Positions 1 to 8,908 of a DNA stretch of 64,000 nt are shown piece by piece. Below the pieces are notes generated by a model. It was not told the origin of the DNA and searched no databases. It worked only from the letters and a program-made list of their open reading frames with translations. Both the position numbers and the translations under genes were made by a program. The DNA is from Dactylorhiza incarnata (taxonomy: Eukaryota; Streptophyta; Magnoliopsida; Asparagales; Orchidaceae): contig JAWHQI010000201.1 in NCBI GenBank assembly GCA_033032865.1, positions 5,085,501 through 5,149,500 of the forward strand, written 5' to 3'. How positions within the stretch are numbered: position 1 is the first letter of the stretch; the number at the start of each line of letters is the position of its first letter.

Positions 1-1
1 G

Positions 2-67
2 CCGCTCGACGAATCAAAGTTCAACTATTTCAAAATGGAGCTTGGCATGTTAAACAAAGAATCTTAG
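2..67 (+). pseudogene. Element A pol, last 21 codons (end of RNase H region)
   Basis: The reading frame starting at base 2 begins PLDESKFNYF, ends GMLNKES and stops with TAG at 65-67. It lines up with the last residues of pol in element D (58743-58805, PLDEAKFNAF ... GMLNVE). This fixes the lineage of A and shows that the following ORF lies directly 3' of pol. Only the C-terminus is in the window, so the state of the rest of this gene is unknown. Confidence 0.8.
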
Positions 68-144
68 AAACAAGCTCAGAAAATCAGAAAATTCCTTCTC
101 CCAGAAGACAGAAATTTGAATAGTCAAATTTTTCAGAAGATATC

Positions 145-285
145 ATCGAATTGCATTCGACTATACCATTTAGTCGAATTCGACGATTTCGATTAATCGC
201 ATTCGGCTAATCGACCCCTTTAACCAAATTCGGCGAATCCTATTAATCGAATTCGACTAATCCCAATAGCCGAATGACGAATCTT
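145..285 (+). promoter_or_regulatory. Internal array of TCGA/TTCGGC motifs ahead of the A 3' ORF
   Basis: Dense copies of short motifs such as TCGAATTCGAC, ATTCGACTA, ATTCGGC and TTAATCGAATT. The same motif dialect fills the U3 of the A LTR at 3600-3822 and is not shared in this form with the other families. Many copies are partial palindromes centred on GAATTC or TCGA. The array ends about 95 bp before a TATA-like box. A role as an internal promoter or enhancer is inferred from position and resemblance to the LTR. Confidence 0.55.
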
Positions 286-379
286 CCAGAATTCAAATTT
301 CCTTCTTATCATTTACTGGCATTCGAAGAGACACGATTCAAAATATCAGGTACGCGCTCTCTCTCCTAATTTCCAACTC

Positions 380-388
380 TATATAAAT
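380..388 (+). promoter_or_regulatory. TATA-like box ahead of the A 3' ORF
   Basis: TATATAAAT lies about 95 bp after the internal motif array and about 147 bp before the preferred ATG at 527. In the A LTR the same order occurs: array to 3822, then TATAAATA at 3937, a gap of about 115 bp. The match in order and spacing is why I call it a promoter candidate. Confidence 0.45.
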
Positions 389-526
389 TATTCTTAAAAG
401 AGAAATCTGAATGCATCGCACTCCCGAACTCGTCCGTCGCTTCACTTTTGACTCCGAACTTCGTTCGTGCGATTCCTCTGCCGCTTCGTCTCCCTCGATC
501 GATTCTTCTCCAAAGTTCCATTCGCA

Positions 527-3067
527 ATGTCTAAGAAGCAGTCGAGCAAGTTGCTCTCCGGCAGTGAGCTCATAAGAACTGGGTTCGACAGTTCGATGGA
601 TGAATTCCGCAATGTCGTGTTGGCGCTTGAAGTTGCAGGATTAGGCTTTGTTCTAGAGCATCCTTGCAAGGTTCTTGAGAAGGAAGTATTGAAGTTCTTC
701 AAGCATGCAGAGCTCAGGAAGCAAGGGTCAGTAATCAAGAGCAAGATCGGTGATCTCTCAGTAAAGGTTTCTCCCTCCAGATTGACTAAGATTCTCAAAC
801 TTCCAGTGGTAACCGAATCAGATGATTTCTCTTCCAAGGACTTCAAGAAGGCATTGTCGTTTTGTGGATTTCCTAAAGGAACTAAATCCATCTATAGGAC
901 GCACATGAATGAGGAAGGGAAACTGCTCTCAGATATTATGGGGAAAGTTCTTTTGTGTAAAGTTGGGTCTCATGACTACATTTCAAATGATATGTTCAAA
1001 TTGATCGGCTCAGTAATCTGCAGGACAAGGGTTGATTGGGGCAGCGTGTTGTTTGACAGAATTTCAGCTAGTCTGAACACTCCTAACTTTGGAAGAATCC
1101 CCTCTTTATATCTCAATCTCTTAGACAAAGTCAGATTCAGCATGAAGACAGGAACCCCTCTCCACCATTTTAAAAGAATAGATTCCTCCATGATTGAAAG
1201 ATGGTCCAGGAAAGTTGGTGAGACCAAGGTGCTGACTCCTGCTGTTTCAAAAGCTAAAAAGGTCCTTTATGATGAGTCTGAAAGGAGCTTCGACAGTAAC
1301 TCTCCAGTCTCCTCTCCTGAAAAAGAAAGTGAAAAAGAACGCAAACCCTCCAAGGGGGAGTGTTCTAAGCTGCCAGAATCAGGCAAACGAGATTCTCCTA
1401 TAGTTTCTCCAGCTCCATCTCCAAAGATTCCTACTCCTCACAGCTCTCCTCCCAAGGCAGATGACAATGGTGGCAGACATGATGATAGTGATGGTAATGA
1501 TGAAGGGGGAGATGACCCTGATGCTGGTACGGTGAAGATATATAAGTCAGCTAAAGGCAAAGATTCTCTTCCAGTAGATGAAATCCCTGCTCAGATTGAG
1601 GGGGAGAATGTCCATTCTGATCATTCTCTTTCTGCAGCAGACAAGCAAGATAAGATAGAGCTAACTCCGCCTCCTGAAAATATTACAATCATTATTGGAG
1701 ATGAACATGAAGCATGGCCTTCTGCCCATACATCCAAGATGAAAGAAAAATCAGTGCAACAACCCAAAATTCAAAAAATTCAGATCACTGTTGAAGATAA
1801 GAGAAATGAAGGCTCCACCCCTCCTCCAGTTAAAAATGATGACACCCTCGATGCTCTTCAATTTTATCACTATATGAATGATGTAGATTCAAGTGATTTT
1901 CTGGTCGCTGAGGATGATTTTGGAATATGTTCTAGATTCCAAGCTCAACCCCCCTCTGCTGAAGACTCCATGATGATCAATTTTGAAGAACTGGTTGTAA
2001 AGCAGAAAAGATTATTTGAATTTGCTCTCCGTCAGGTTTTTGAGAAGACCAGAGCCATATAGAAGGGAATGGGCAATCCTTTACATTCAGTAGCTCACAG
2101 TTTAGACAAGGTCAAAGAAAAGCAAGATGAATATTTCTCGATGGGTGCTTCCACCCTAAAGCATGTAGTGGATGGATTACACTTGATTTGTGATAATACT
2201 ACAAAATTTTCTGAAAATCAGCAATACATTTTTGAGGATGCAGTGAAGGGAAGATCGGCCATTCAGAACTCTCTCCAAAGTGTGAAGAATGAAATTATCC
2301 AAACCCTGACGGAAGAAGTCAGAAAGGGGGAGGAAAGATTGCATGAAAGGATTCAAGCGCAAACTTTTGATTTGAATTGAGAGATAGAAGGAAGAATTCA
2401 AGAATCATATATGAATGTTCAATCCCAGCTTTCAGAAATTTCAAGAGGGATTGATGTCAAGTTTCAAGATTTATATGGTTATCTGCATCAAAATCAAATG
2501 TGGTTACACAATGAATTGTCAAGAGGCTATGCCCATGGTTCCCAAGGGCCAGGCCAATCTTCTGCGCAGCCAGCATTTCCGTCTGAAGAATTCCATCCAG
2601 AAATTCAATTTGCTGCTCCGTCTGAACCTTTTATTCCTCCTGAAGCTTATCATTGGTCAAACGATGAAGAAGAAAACTCCAGGAAAAGAGCTAGAGTTGA
2701 TCAAGGAGGATCAAGCTCAGGTGGTTTTATGCATGATGCTAGAAGGACTGCAGGTCCCAGATTTCTAGACCCAAGAGCACCTCATCCCAGGAAGATTGTT
2801 GGAGAACTGTGGAGTCCAGAATCCAGGAATATTATTTTGGACACTTATAATCTTGTAATGAACTCTAATGAATCTGTTGACAATTACTATGATAGAGATG
2901 AGATCCACAAATGGGAGATGGCTAGGCTCAAGAGAAGAATTCACTACAGGAACCATCAAGATGATGAAAATCCTCCTTCTCCTCCTCCAAGATATTTTCC
3001 GAAGCCAAAAGCTTACTTTGTCAGTCAATTGAAGAAGATTCAAAAGGGAAAGACGAAAGAGAAATGA
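527..3067 (+). pseudogene. Element A 3' ORF: plant retrotransposon accessory protein with coiled-coil tail, two in-frame stops
   Basis: One frame runs from ATG 527 (or in-frame ATG 467) to TGA 3067 and is broken only by TAG at 2060-2062 and TGA at 2378-2380. The first 240 or so residues are a globular region with GDLSVKVSPSRLTKILKLP and DIMGKVLLCKVGSHDY. This resembles the domain called 'putative plant transposon protein' in 3' ORFs of plant copia and gypsy elements. A serine/proline/acidic linker follows, then heptad-like stretches (QSVKNEIIQTLTEEV, ESYMNVQSQLSEISRGID), then a proline- and lysine-rich tail. It is homologous to the ORF in C at 25588-27389. I see no signal peptide or membrane segment, so an envelope role is not supported. 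ATG 527 is preferred because C also starts its product with MS. Function unknown. Confidence 0.7.
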
Positions 3068-3268
3068 TGGATGCTTGATCGCTAAACTCTATTTCTCTTT
3101 TAAGAACATTTATATATTGTTGTCTAATTAATTTTTGGTGGACTTAATTTTTGTTTATGATGCTTTTATATATCCACATAGCCCAACTCTTTATTTGCTT
3201 ATATTTATTATTTCCTGTGCAATTCACCTTAGTAGATAGGGTTCTGACTTCTTCAAATAGGCGGAGAT
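3068..3268 (+). other. Element A 3' untranslated stretch and polypurine tract
   Basis: A short non-coding AT-rich stretch follows the 3' ORF. It ends in the purine run AGGCGGAGA (3259-3267) directly before the LTR start, the usual place for plus-strand priming. The tract is interrupted by one C, whereas C, B and D have the form AGGGGGAGA. Confidence 0.75.
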
Positions 3269-4725
3269 TGTTGGGTATTGTATCCACAATAGCCCTGATT
3301 TGAAGAAGTCCCCTTCAAACTAAGACGAATTGTAATTGTATCTGATTATGCACTTTAGTTGTGATGTGAAAGGTTATTCCACTCTAAGTACAAACCAATG
3401 TCAGGTTTCAATGAGTCGTCAAACACAGGCCTGTGCAATGTAATCCCTCATTGTATAGACCAAAGTGTTGGCTCATGTGAAATCTCTCTATTGGGATGTA
3501 CTTCATTTACAAAGTGCTAGAGAAGAAGGACTGGAGCTGATGATGGAATCATTTGATAAAGGAAAAGAACTTAAGTAAAATTCGATAATATCATTTAAGA
3601 ACATATAGTCGAATTCGACTATTTGGTTTGAATGGATATAACCGAATTCGGCTATTCCCTGTCCGAAAGGTTTATTTTTCTAAGTAAAAGAATAGTCGAA
3701 TTCGATTAATGTAATTCGGTGAATCTGTTTAGTCAAATCCCTAGAACTGCCGAATTCGACTATATGGTTTAACGGAATAAATTCGGTTAATGCCATTCGG
3801 TTAATCCATTTCGCCGAATCGGTCTGCAGGTATTTTCCAGTTCAATTCGATGGCGTATTCTTTAGGTCATTCTCCATGTACAGTACAGGTGGAGCTAGAT
3901 CCCTAATTCACGCTTATGACCGTTGGAAGAAGACTCTATAAATACCTAAGGATTATTTCCAAATAACCCTAAATTGCTAAATCGCGAATTGTGAAGAATC
4001 TCTCGCAAACTACGACTGACGGCCGACTATTCTTGCGCAAACATTTCGTCTCCGTCAAATCCAGCGATTCGTTACTCGTCCTCAAAAGTTCAATCGTCAA
4101 GATCAAGATCTACTGATTAGCTCTCATCTTCTATTGATCAAGTAGATTCAAGTTCTCAGATCTAGCTTAAAATCGTTTTCAAGATTTCTTCATTCTTCAT
4201 TCACAAAGGACTGAAGTTTATTGCTAAGAAGAAGAAATCTTTCTCTCAAGATCTGAAGAAGAACTTCATCGGAAGTTTAAGAAGATTGTTTTTCAATTTA
4301 CTGTGTTGTTGTAAGAACCATATTTTAAATCTTGTAGGAAGCTTGCTTCCGAGTTATTGTGTAGATCCTTGTTTGAGGATCGAGTTGTAGGAGCTTGTGT
4401 GCTCCGAGTTTGTAGGAGAAGTTTGTTCTCCGAGTTGTTGTATGAGTATTCTTGCTCCGAGCTTGTAGGAGTTGTGAACTCCGAGTAGTAGGATATTGAT
4501 TGATCCGAGTTTGGTGAAGTAGCCGAATCTAGCCTTGGAGTGATATATAGGCGAGGCGGGAAAGTGGACTACCCACATAGGGGAACCACTATAAATTCTC
4601 TGTGTTGTGCTGTGTTTACTTTTCTGTGTGCTTTTACTTCCAATATTTTTTATTCCACAAAAAGACGCAGAATCTACCTATTCACCCCCCCTCTAGGTGA
4701 TTTAGGTTGCGACTAGATACTTTCA
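3269..4725 (+). repeat. Element A 3' LTR
   Basis: 1457 bp, from TGTTGGGTATTG to ACTTTCA. U3 contains the TCGA/TTCGGC array (3600-3822) and a TATA box at 3937-3944. Near the 3' end is ATTCA followed by seven C and TCTAG, a signature shared with the LTRs of C and D. The stretch around 4330-4520 has about six diverged copies of 'GTAGGAGnTTGnnnnCTCCGAG' spaced at roughly 25-45 bp. There is no second LTR in the window for dating. Confidence 0.85.
3600..3944 (+). promoter_or_regulatory. U3 motif array and TATA box of the A LTR
   Basis: About a dozen motifs of the type TCGAATTCGACTA, CCGAATTCGGCTA and ATTCGGTTAAT fill 3600-3822. TATAAATA follows at 3937-3944. This is the LTR counterpart of the internal array at 145-285 and the box at 380. 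Confidence 0.6.
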
Positions 4726-5202
4726 GATGTTGTGTCCTTGAAGTTTTGGCACCAACTTGTATACCTTGCACCTTTTGAATTGTAGCAACTATTCTTGCAT
4801 TGCTTGAATCTAGAAGGTGTATTTGCTTCTTCAAACTTCTTCAGCTCCATCTGTGGCATAAAGCTCATAAATAGAGCTTCATTGTGAGCCCTGCTTCTGG
4901 TGACCACCCCTCGTTCTCATCTCCAATTATCTGGACTTTTGGATGATCCCTCAGGTGTCTGTTTGCTACAGGAATCTATCAGCAATCTGCAGCTCTTCTT
5001 CTAGTCCAGCAGGTTCTTTAGCAACCTGCTGATCTTCATCTTCAGGAACAACAACATCTGAATAGATTTTGCTGGAACTTGGTATGTCTTGGATAGACAT
5101 GTCTTGAATCATCTGTTCATTTTCTGTCAAAACAAGAGAACCTGACTTCCTCAGCCTAGAAATATTCTGGAAGTGAGGAGTCACTAAGCAATATTCTCTC
5201 AA
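4726..5202 (-). pseudogene. Element K: antisense copia pol fragment (IN-RT linker)
   Basis: Read on the minus strand it contains IPSSSKIYSDVVVPEDED, then VTRSRAHNEALFMSF, KKFEEAN and KVYKLVPKLQGHNI, with several stops. The same blocks in the same order occur in the D element between integrase and reverse transcriptase (57004-57420), so this is a SIRE-like copia remnant. Element A was inserted into it, so its continuation should lie left of A. Its right edge against F, near 5203, is not precisely placed. Confidence 0.75.
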
Positions 5203-5881
5203 CTTCTATCCAAGAATTTGCAACGGAGGATGGATCCTCTGGAGAGTACGACCCCTATGAGAATTTGCAAGGACTAGCAATAGAGAGGTCTGTGTGGTGG
5301 GGTTGTAACTCGTCAATGCTAATCCAAGAACTGTCTGGGTTGTCTCATCCCCTCCATGAGACTAAGTAGCACTGGTAAGTCCCGTGGTGAATACAAAACT
5401 CTCGTACATCAAGATCCTGATCTATTTCCTTTGTGGTTTGTGTCTGCACTGGTGCTAAGTCGGGTGGTATCTTTGGAGCTGCAACAGGTGGACTGGGGCT
5501 GGAACTAGGTGGATCTCCATAAAATGGTGTCAGATTGGCCACATTAAATATCGGCGAAGTACTGAATTTAACGGGCAAATCTAGGAGGTATGCATTCTCA
5601 CCGATGCGCGTCCGGACATGGAAAGGACCAAACTTCCTCTGTTGGAGCTTACAATATGTACCCGATGTGAATCTATGCTTCCTGACATGAGCAAACACCC
5701 AATCTACTTCTGAAAAATATAACTCCAGGCGATGTCGATCGACTATGGATTTATATTTTTTAGAAGTTGCTTGCAATTTATTAGTAATATATTATGCAAT
5801 GCCTGTAAATAATCTACTTGATCTTGCACATCAAAGGAAATACGTTCATGAGAGGGAAGGGCATGATGATCAAGTAAATGG
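5203..5881 (-). pseudogene. F integrase C-terminal domain and chromodomain
   Basis: On the minus strand, 5776-5345 encodes an integrase C-terminal module with KFGPFHVRTRIGENAYLLDL and SPIFNVANLTPFYGD. It is followed by a chromodomain start (VREFCIHHGTYQCYLVSWRG), a TGA, then in frame DSSWISIDEL. A chromodomain at the integrase C-terminus is the hallmark of chromoviruses, where it is thought to bind heterochromatic histone marks. The part just after the T insertion point is out of frame. The end against K is uncertain. Confidence 0.75.
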
Positions 5882-5886
5882 GGTAT
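5882..5886. other. Left target-site duplication of T (GGTAT)
   Basis: GGTAT precedes the T LTR start and is repeated exactly at 12210-12214 after the T LTR end. This confirms both borders and shows integration into F. Confidence 0.9.
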
Positions 5887-7443
5887 TGATGAGTCCCAAT
5901 TATATACACATTTATGGACTCATCTGGGCCGATTTTCTAGTCTTTGCACTTCACTTTAGACATGTTTTCATTCCTATTTAATACTCAATGCTAAGTGCAC
6001 TTTTAGGCCCGTTTTGGTGTTATTTCTTGTTCATTTTCGTTACTAGTTTTCATGCAGTGTTAAGTGCCACCATCAGTGGCTAGACTGGTGTTGTATGCTG
6101 GAACAGGAGTCGTGCAGGTGTTCCCGGTACAATTCTGTACAGAACACTGCGCACGATCACTGGCTCTATCGCGCACGAACACTGGTCGTGCGCCACTGAT
6201 CGTGCGCACTTAACGCCCATTTTATGAGTTCTGTCTTGCTTATCGCACGACCACTTATGATAGCGCGCACGACCACTGGTCGTGCGCCATTGGTCGTGCG
6301 AACATTGTATTTTATAATTTTCTTTCTTTGTAGGCTCCGTCCAGGCAGGCGCACGATCGCAGGATGCTAGTGCGCACGACCACTGGTCGTGCGCCAATGA
6401 TCGTGCGCACTGTTTATTCCAGCGCCTATAAATTGTCCTGCTCGCGAATTAGGTTGAGAGCGACGCATTCCTTCCGCCCAGCTCCGCCGTTTTCGCCCCT
6501 TCCGCAGGTTCTCCGCCCCCTAGTCCTCCTCCATCATCCTTGAGCTCCAAGGAAAGGTTTCTAGCCCAAAGATCGCCAACATCGAGCAAGGAGATCACGT
6601 ATCGGAGGAGATTGGATCGTGACACGAAGAAGACGAGCCATTGGGAGGAAGTGACAGCCCTCCTCTACCTCGGACGCAGTTGAAGACCGAGCTTGGACGC
6701 GGATTGACAACCCAGCGATTCCAACCGTGAATCTTCGGCAAGGCTTCGGATGTGGTCGACTCCTTTACTCTCTTTTTCCTTCCTTATGTTGTTGATTGTA
6801 TAAACTAGTTTCCTCTATATATTGATGATGTGTGCTATGAACAATATTGCTTAATGTTTATTTCACTTATTTGGAATCATTTAGTTCATATGTGCTTATT
6901 GAGGTGCGCCCCCATCAAATTTCCATTCCACCATTGTGTTCGGTGCCGCACTAGCAATTGCTAGTGGCGTGCTTGTCGACGAGGTGCTTGCGACCCTCAC
7001 TCCGTTAGCCTACTCATCCATCCGCCTACCGAAGCGTGGCATCGCGGCCCGTACTCCATCCCGCCTAACGAAGCAGCGCGCTCAAGGCCTGCATAGTTCG
7101 ATTCCGCTAGCCTACTCGCCCATCCGCCCAACGAAGTAGTGCGTTCAAGGCCTACGTAGTTTTTCATTCCGCCAAGCGAAGCATTGCATAGCGGCATTGC
7201 ATAGGAGTAGTCGATAGCTTTTATTTTACTTTGCAAAACCAATCCACCCACCGTCGTGAACATCGACCTAAGGACTTCAATCTCAAGTCCTTCCTCGATA
7301 ATAAACTCCACCTTACTGTGTTCCTTTGAGATTCGATACTCGGGGATTACTCCTCGTTTTATATTACTTGAACGATCGGTACACTGCCGTTCGTGTCGCA
7401 GTCGAGCTACCTCCTATAGCGGTGTGTGAGATTCGCTCCATCA
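5887..7443 (+). repeat. Element T 5' LTR
   Basis: Starts TGATGAGTCCC and ends GCTCCATCA. A terminal hairpin pairs GATGAGTCC (5888-5896) with GGACTCATC (5916-5924). U3 holds a palindrome cluster and then TATAAAT at 6427-6433. The part after the TATA box includes a pyrimidine-rich leader and, at 6936-7210, loosely repeated 'CCATCCGCCnnnCGAAG' units about 60 bp apart. Confidence 0.9.
6150..6433 (+). promoter_or_regulatory. Palindrome cluster and TATA box in T U3
   Basis: Several CG-rich motifs built from GCGCACGA and TCGTGCGC occur here. Two are near-perfect 23-bp palindromes (6265-6287 and 6372-6394), with arms CGCACGACCA and TGGTCGTGCG around one central C. Diverged copies lie between them. 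The TATA box TATAAAT follows at 6427. The 3' LTR copy reads TATCAAT at this place. Confidence 0.6.
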
Positions 7444-7449
7444 AGTTTT

Positions 7450-7466
7450 TGGCGCCGTTGCCGGGG
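7450..7466 (+). other. Element T primer-binding site (tRNA-Asp)
   Basis: TGGCGCCGTTGCCGGGG is complementary to the 3' end of plant tRNA-Asp, the primer typical of Athila and Tat lineage elements. It lies six bases after the LTR. Confidence 0.85.
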
Positions 7467-7657
7467 AACACAGTCGTGTGAGTTTTCTGGAGAGGGAGAA
7501 CCAGAGAGAGAAGCCCTTCCATTTGTAAATTGCATTTCTTTGTTTTATTTCTTTTTATTCCATTTTCCTGTTTTAATTAGGTTGCTTTAGTAATTTTTGT
7601 TAGGTGTAGTATTTTGCACAATAGCATTTTTATTTTGAATCGTATTATCTTCACACT

Positions 7658-8908
7658 ATGTGGGCACATCTTAATTTCCGTTGCCGTTGGTATGGAGCTA
7701 CCTCCCACTCTAGTGATGAATGTCCTACGGAGAATAGTAGGCATAAGTCTTATAGCCCAGCATATGGAGCACCGACTTCGTCTGATACTCCATATGGTGC
7801 GCGTAAGTCTTATGGCTACTCTGCTGAGCCTTTACCGTCTTACTTCTTTTCGGATTCAGCACCCGCTGTGCCAAAGAAGCCCGCTAGGCAGTGCTGGTTT
7901 TGTCGGAGCACAGATAATGTCTTGAAGGACTGTGCCGAGTATCTTCGCCAATTGGACGAGGATGACGAGCCGGATATCCGGATCGTCCCAACTCCTAACT
8001 CTGGCGGCACACCTTCAACATCCGGTTATGTGTCTTTGTCACCTTCACATCTTGAAGGGAAGGGCATGGATACGGTCACCGGATGTGCGGCCGATCTATG
8101 CACCGACATTGCTGAGCCTATTCTCCATGTGCATCCACCACCTCTAGTGGATTTGAATCTTTGTGAGGAATCGGTGCTCGACTTTTATCCGAGCACTACT
8201 CCTCCCCCTGTTGTGCATACTATACTCGTCTCTGACGACATTGTTGATGATGTGTCGCAGGATGAGGTGGGTGATCTGAGTATTGTGCCTACTCCTACGG
8301 AGGAGGACAACTTTCTAGGTGAAGAGGAGTTTTCCTCTGCACCGGTGGAGGAAGTCCAAATCCTAAGCCTGGCCACCGTTGATCCCACCAATTCTTGTAG
8401 CATTGATGACAATGCAACCATTATTTTACTTACCCAACCTGATGGGAGTGAGACCGGGATCACTCCCCGGATTTCTGAATATTTTTGTCCTTCTTCTCTT
8501 TTATTTCTTGACCCCCCTTCTTCACCCGAGCCTGTGCAGGTTGAATCTTCACAGGTACTTCAGGAGGACTTGGAGCTTTGTGCTCAAGTCAATGATGAGT
8601 GTGTCCTTTTATGCGAGGAGGTTGATTCCTCCTCCATTAAGGAAGCCTCATTCGTTGCCTTCTCCTCCTGCAGACCTGCTGTGGACGATACCTTGCTGGG
8701 CAAGGATAGTTTTGGTGAGATGAGTGAGGACCAGGCCTCCTACTCTTCTTACTATCTTTTCCCTCTACCTGTGAGGAGCAGGTATTATTATTATTTAGGT
8801 AGAGGGGTGACTGCCTTATCTCCGTATCGGTACCAGCTACCGAAACGCATATTGGAGCAGTTACCTGTGCATTTTCTTTTTCATAGGCCCATTAGCTATA
8901 TATTATAA
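7658..8908 (+). CDS. Element T gag-like protein with two degenerate zinc knuckles
   Basis: 416 codons, uninterrupted. Residues 9-22 (CRWYGATSHSSDEC) fit a CCHC knuckle with the second C replaced by Y. Residues 79-92 (CWFCRSTDNVLKDC) fit one with H replaced by N. The rest is acidic and proline/serine rich, with no protease or polymerase motif, and ends in a tyrosine-rich tail. CCHC knuckles in Gag bind the packaged RNA; here neither is canonical. An open frame this long in an old, diverged element is notable. The first ATG at 7614 is in another frame, so 7658 is the natural start, though the frame may have begun upstream. Confidence 0.65.
   Translation: MWAHLNFRCRWYGATSHSSDECPTENSRHKSYSPAYGAPTSSDTPYGARKSYGYSAEPLPSYFFSDSAPAVPKKPARQCWFCRSTDNVLKDCAEYLRQLDEDDEPDIRIVPTPNSGGTPSTSGYVSLSPSHLEGKGMDTVTGCAADLCTDIAEPILHVHPPPLVDLNLCEESVLDFYPSTTPPPVVHTILVSDDIVDDVSQDEVGDLSIVPTPTEEDNFLGEEEFSSAPVEEVQILSLATVDPTNSCSIDDNATIILLTQPDGSETGITPRISEYFCPSSLLFLDPPSSPEPVQVESSQVLQEDLELCAQVNDECVLLCEEVDSSSIKEASFVAFSSCRPAVDDTLLGKDSFGEMSEDQASYSSYYLFPLPVRSRYYYYLGRGVTALSPYRYQLPKRILEQLPVHFLFHRPISYIL

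Larger units (their letters stand above)
1..4725 (+). mobile_element. Element A: SIRE/Maximus-like Ty1/copia retrotransposon, 3' part
   Basis: The order is the last codons of pol, a long extra 3' ORF, a polypurine tract and a 3' LTR, as in SIRE/Maximus-type copia elements that carry a third ORF. The 5' LTR, gag and most of pol lie left of the window. The LTR starts TGTTGGG and ends CTTTCA, the same termini as the other copia LTRs here. The element sits in the antisense copia fragment K. The base string GATGT directly after the LTR is the expected right target duplication, but its partner is outside the window. Confidence 0.85.

Noticed and set aside
467..526. Upstream in-frame ATG of the A 3' ORF
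   Set aside because: Possible, but the homologous C ORF and the following MS start favour 527. The 20 extra codons look like translated leader (and lie close to the TATA-like box).
527..3067. Envelope protein
   Set aside because: Third ORFs of SIRE elements have been called envelope-like, but I see no signal peptide, membrane span or cleavage site here.
5887..5924. Hammerhead ribozyme (retrozyme-like TGATGAG sequence)
   Set aside because: The GAAA core and third stem are missing; the sequence is explained by a simple terminal hairpin.
6080..6397. Minus-strand ORF through the T U3 palindromes (and its copy at 10826-11212)
   Set aside because: Repetitive peptide (HDQW-type) generated by the palindromes themselves.
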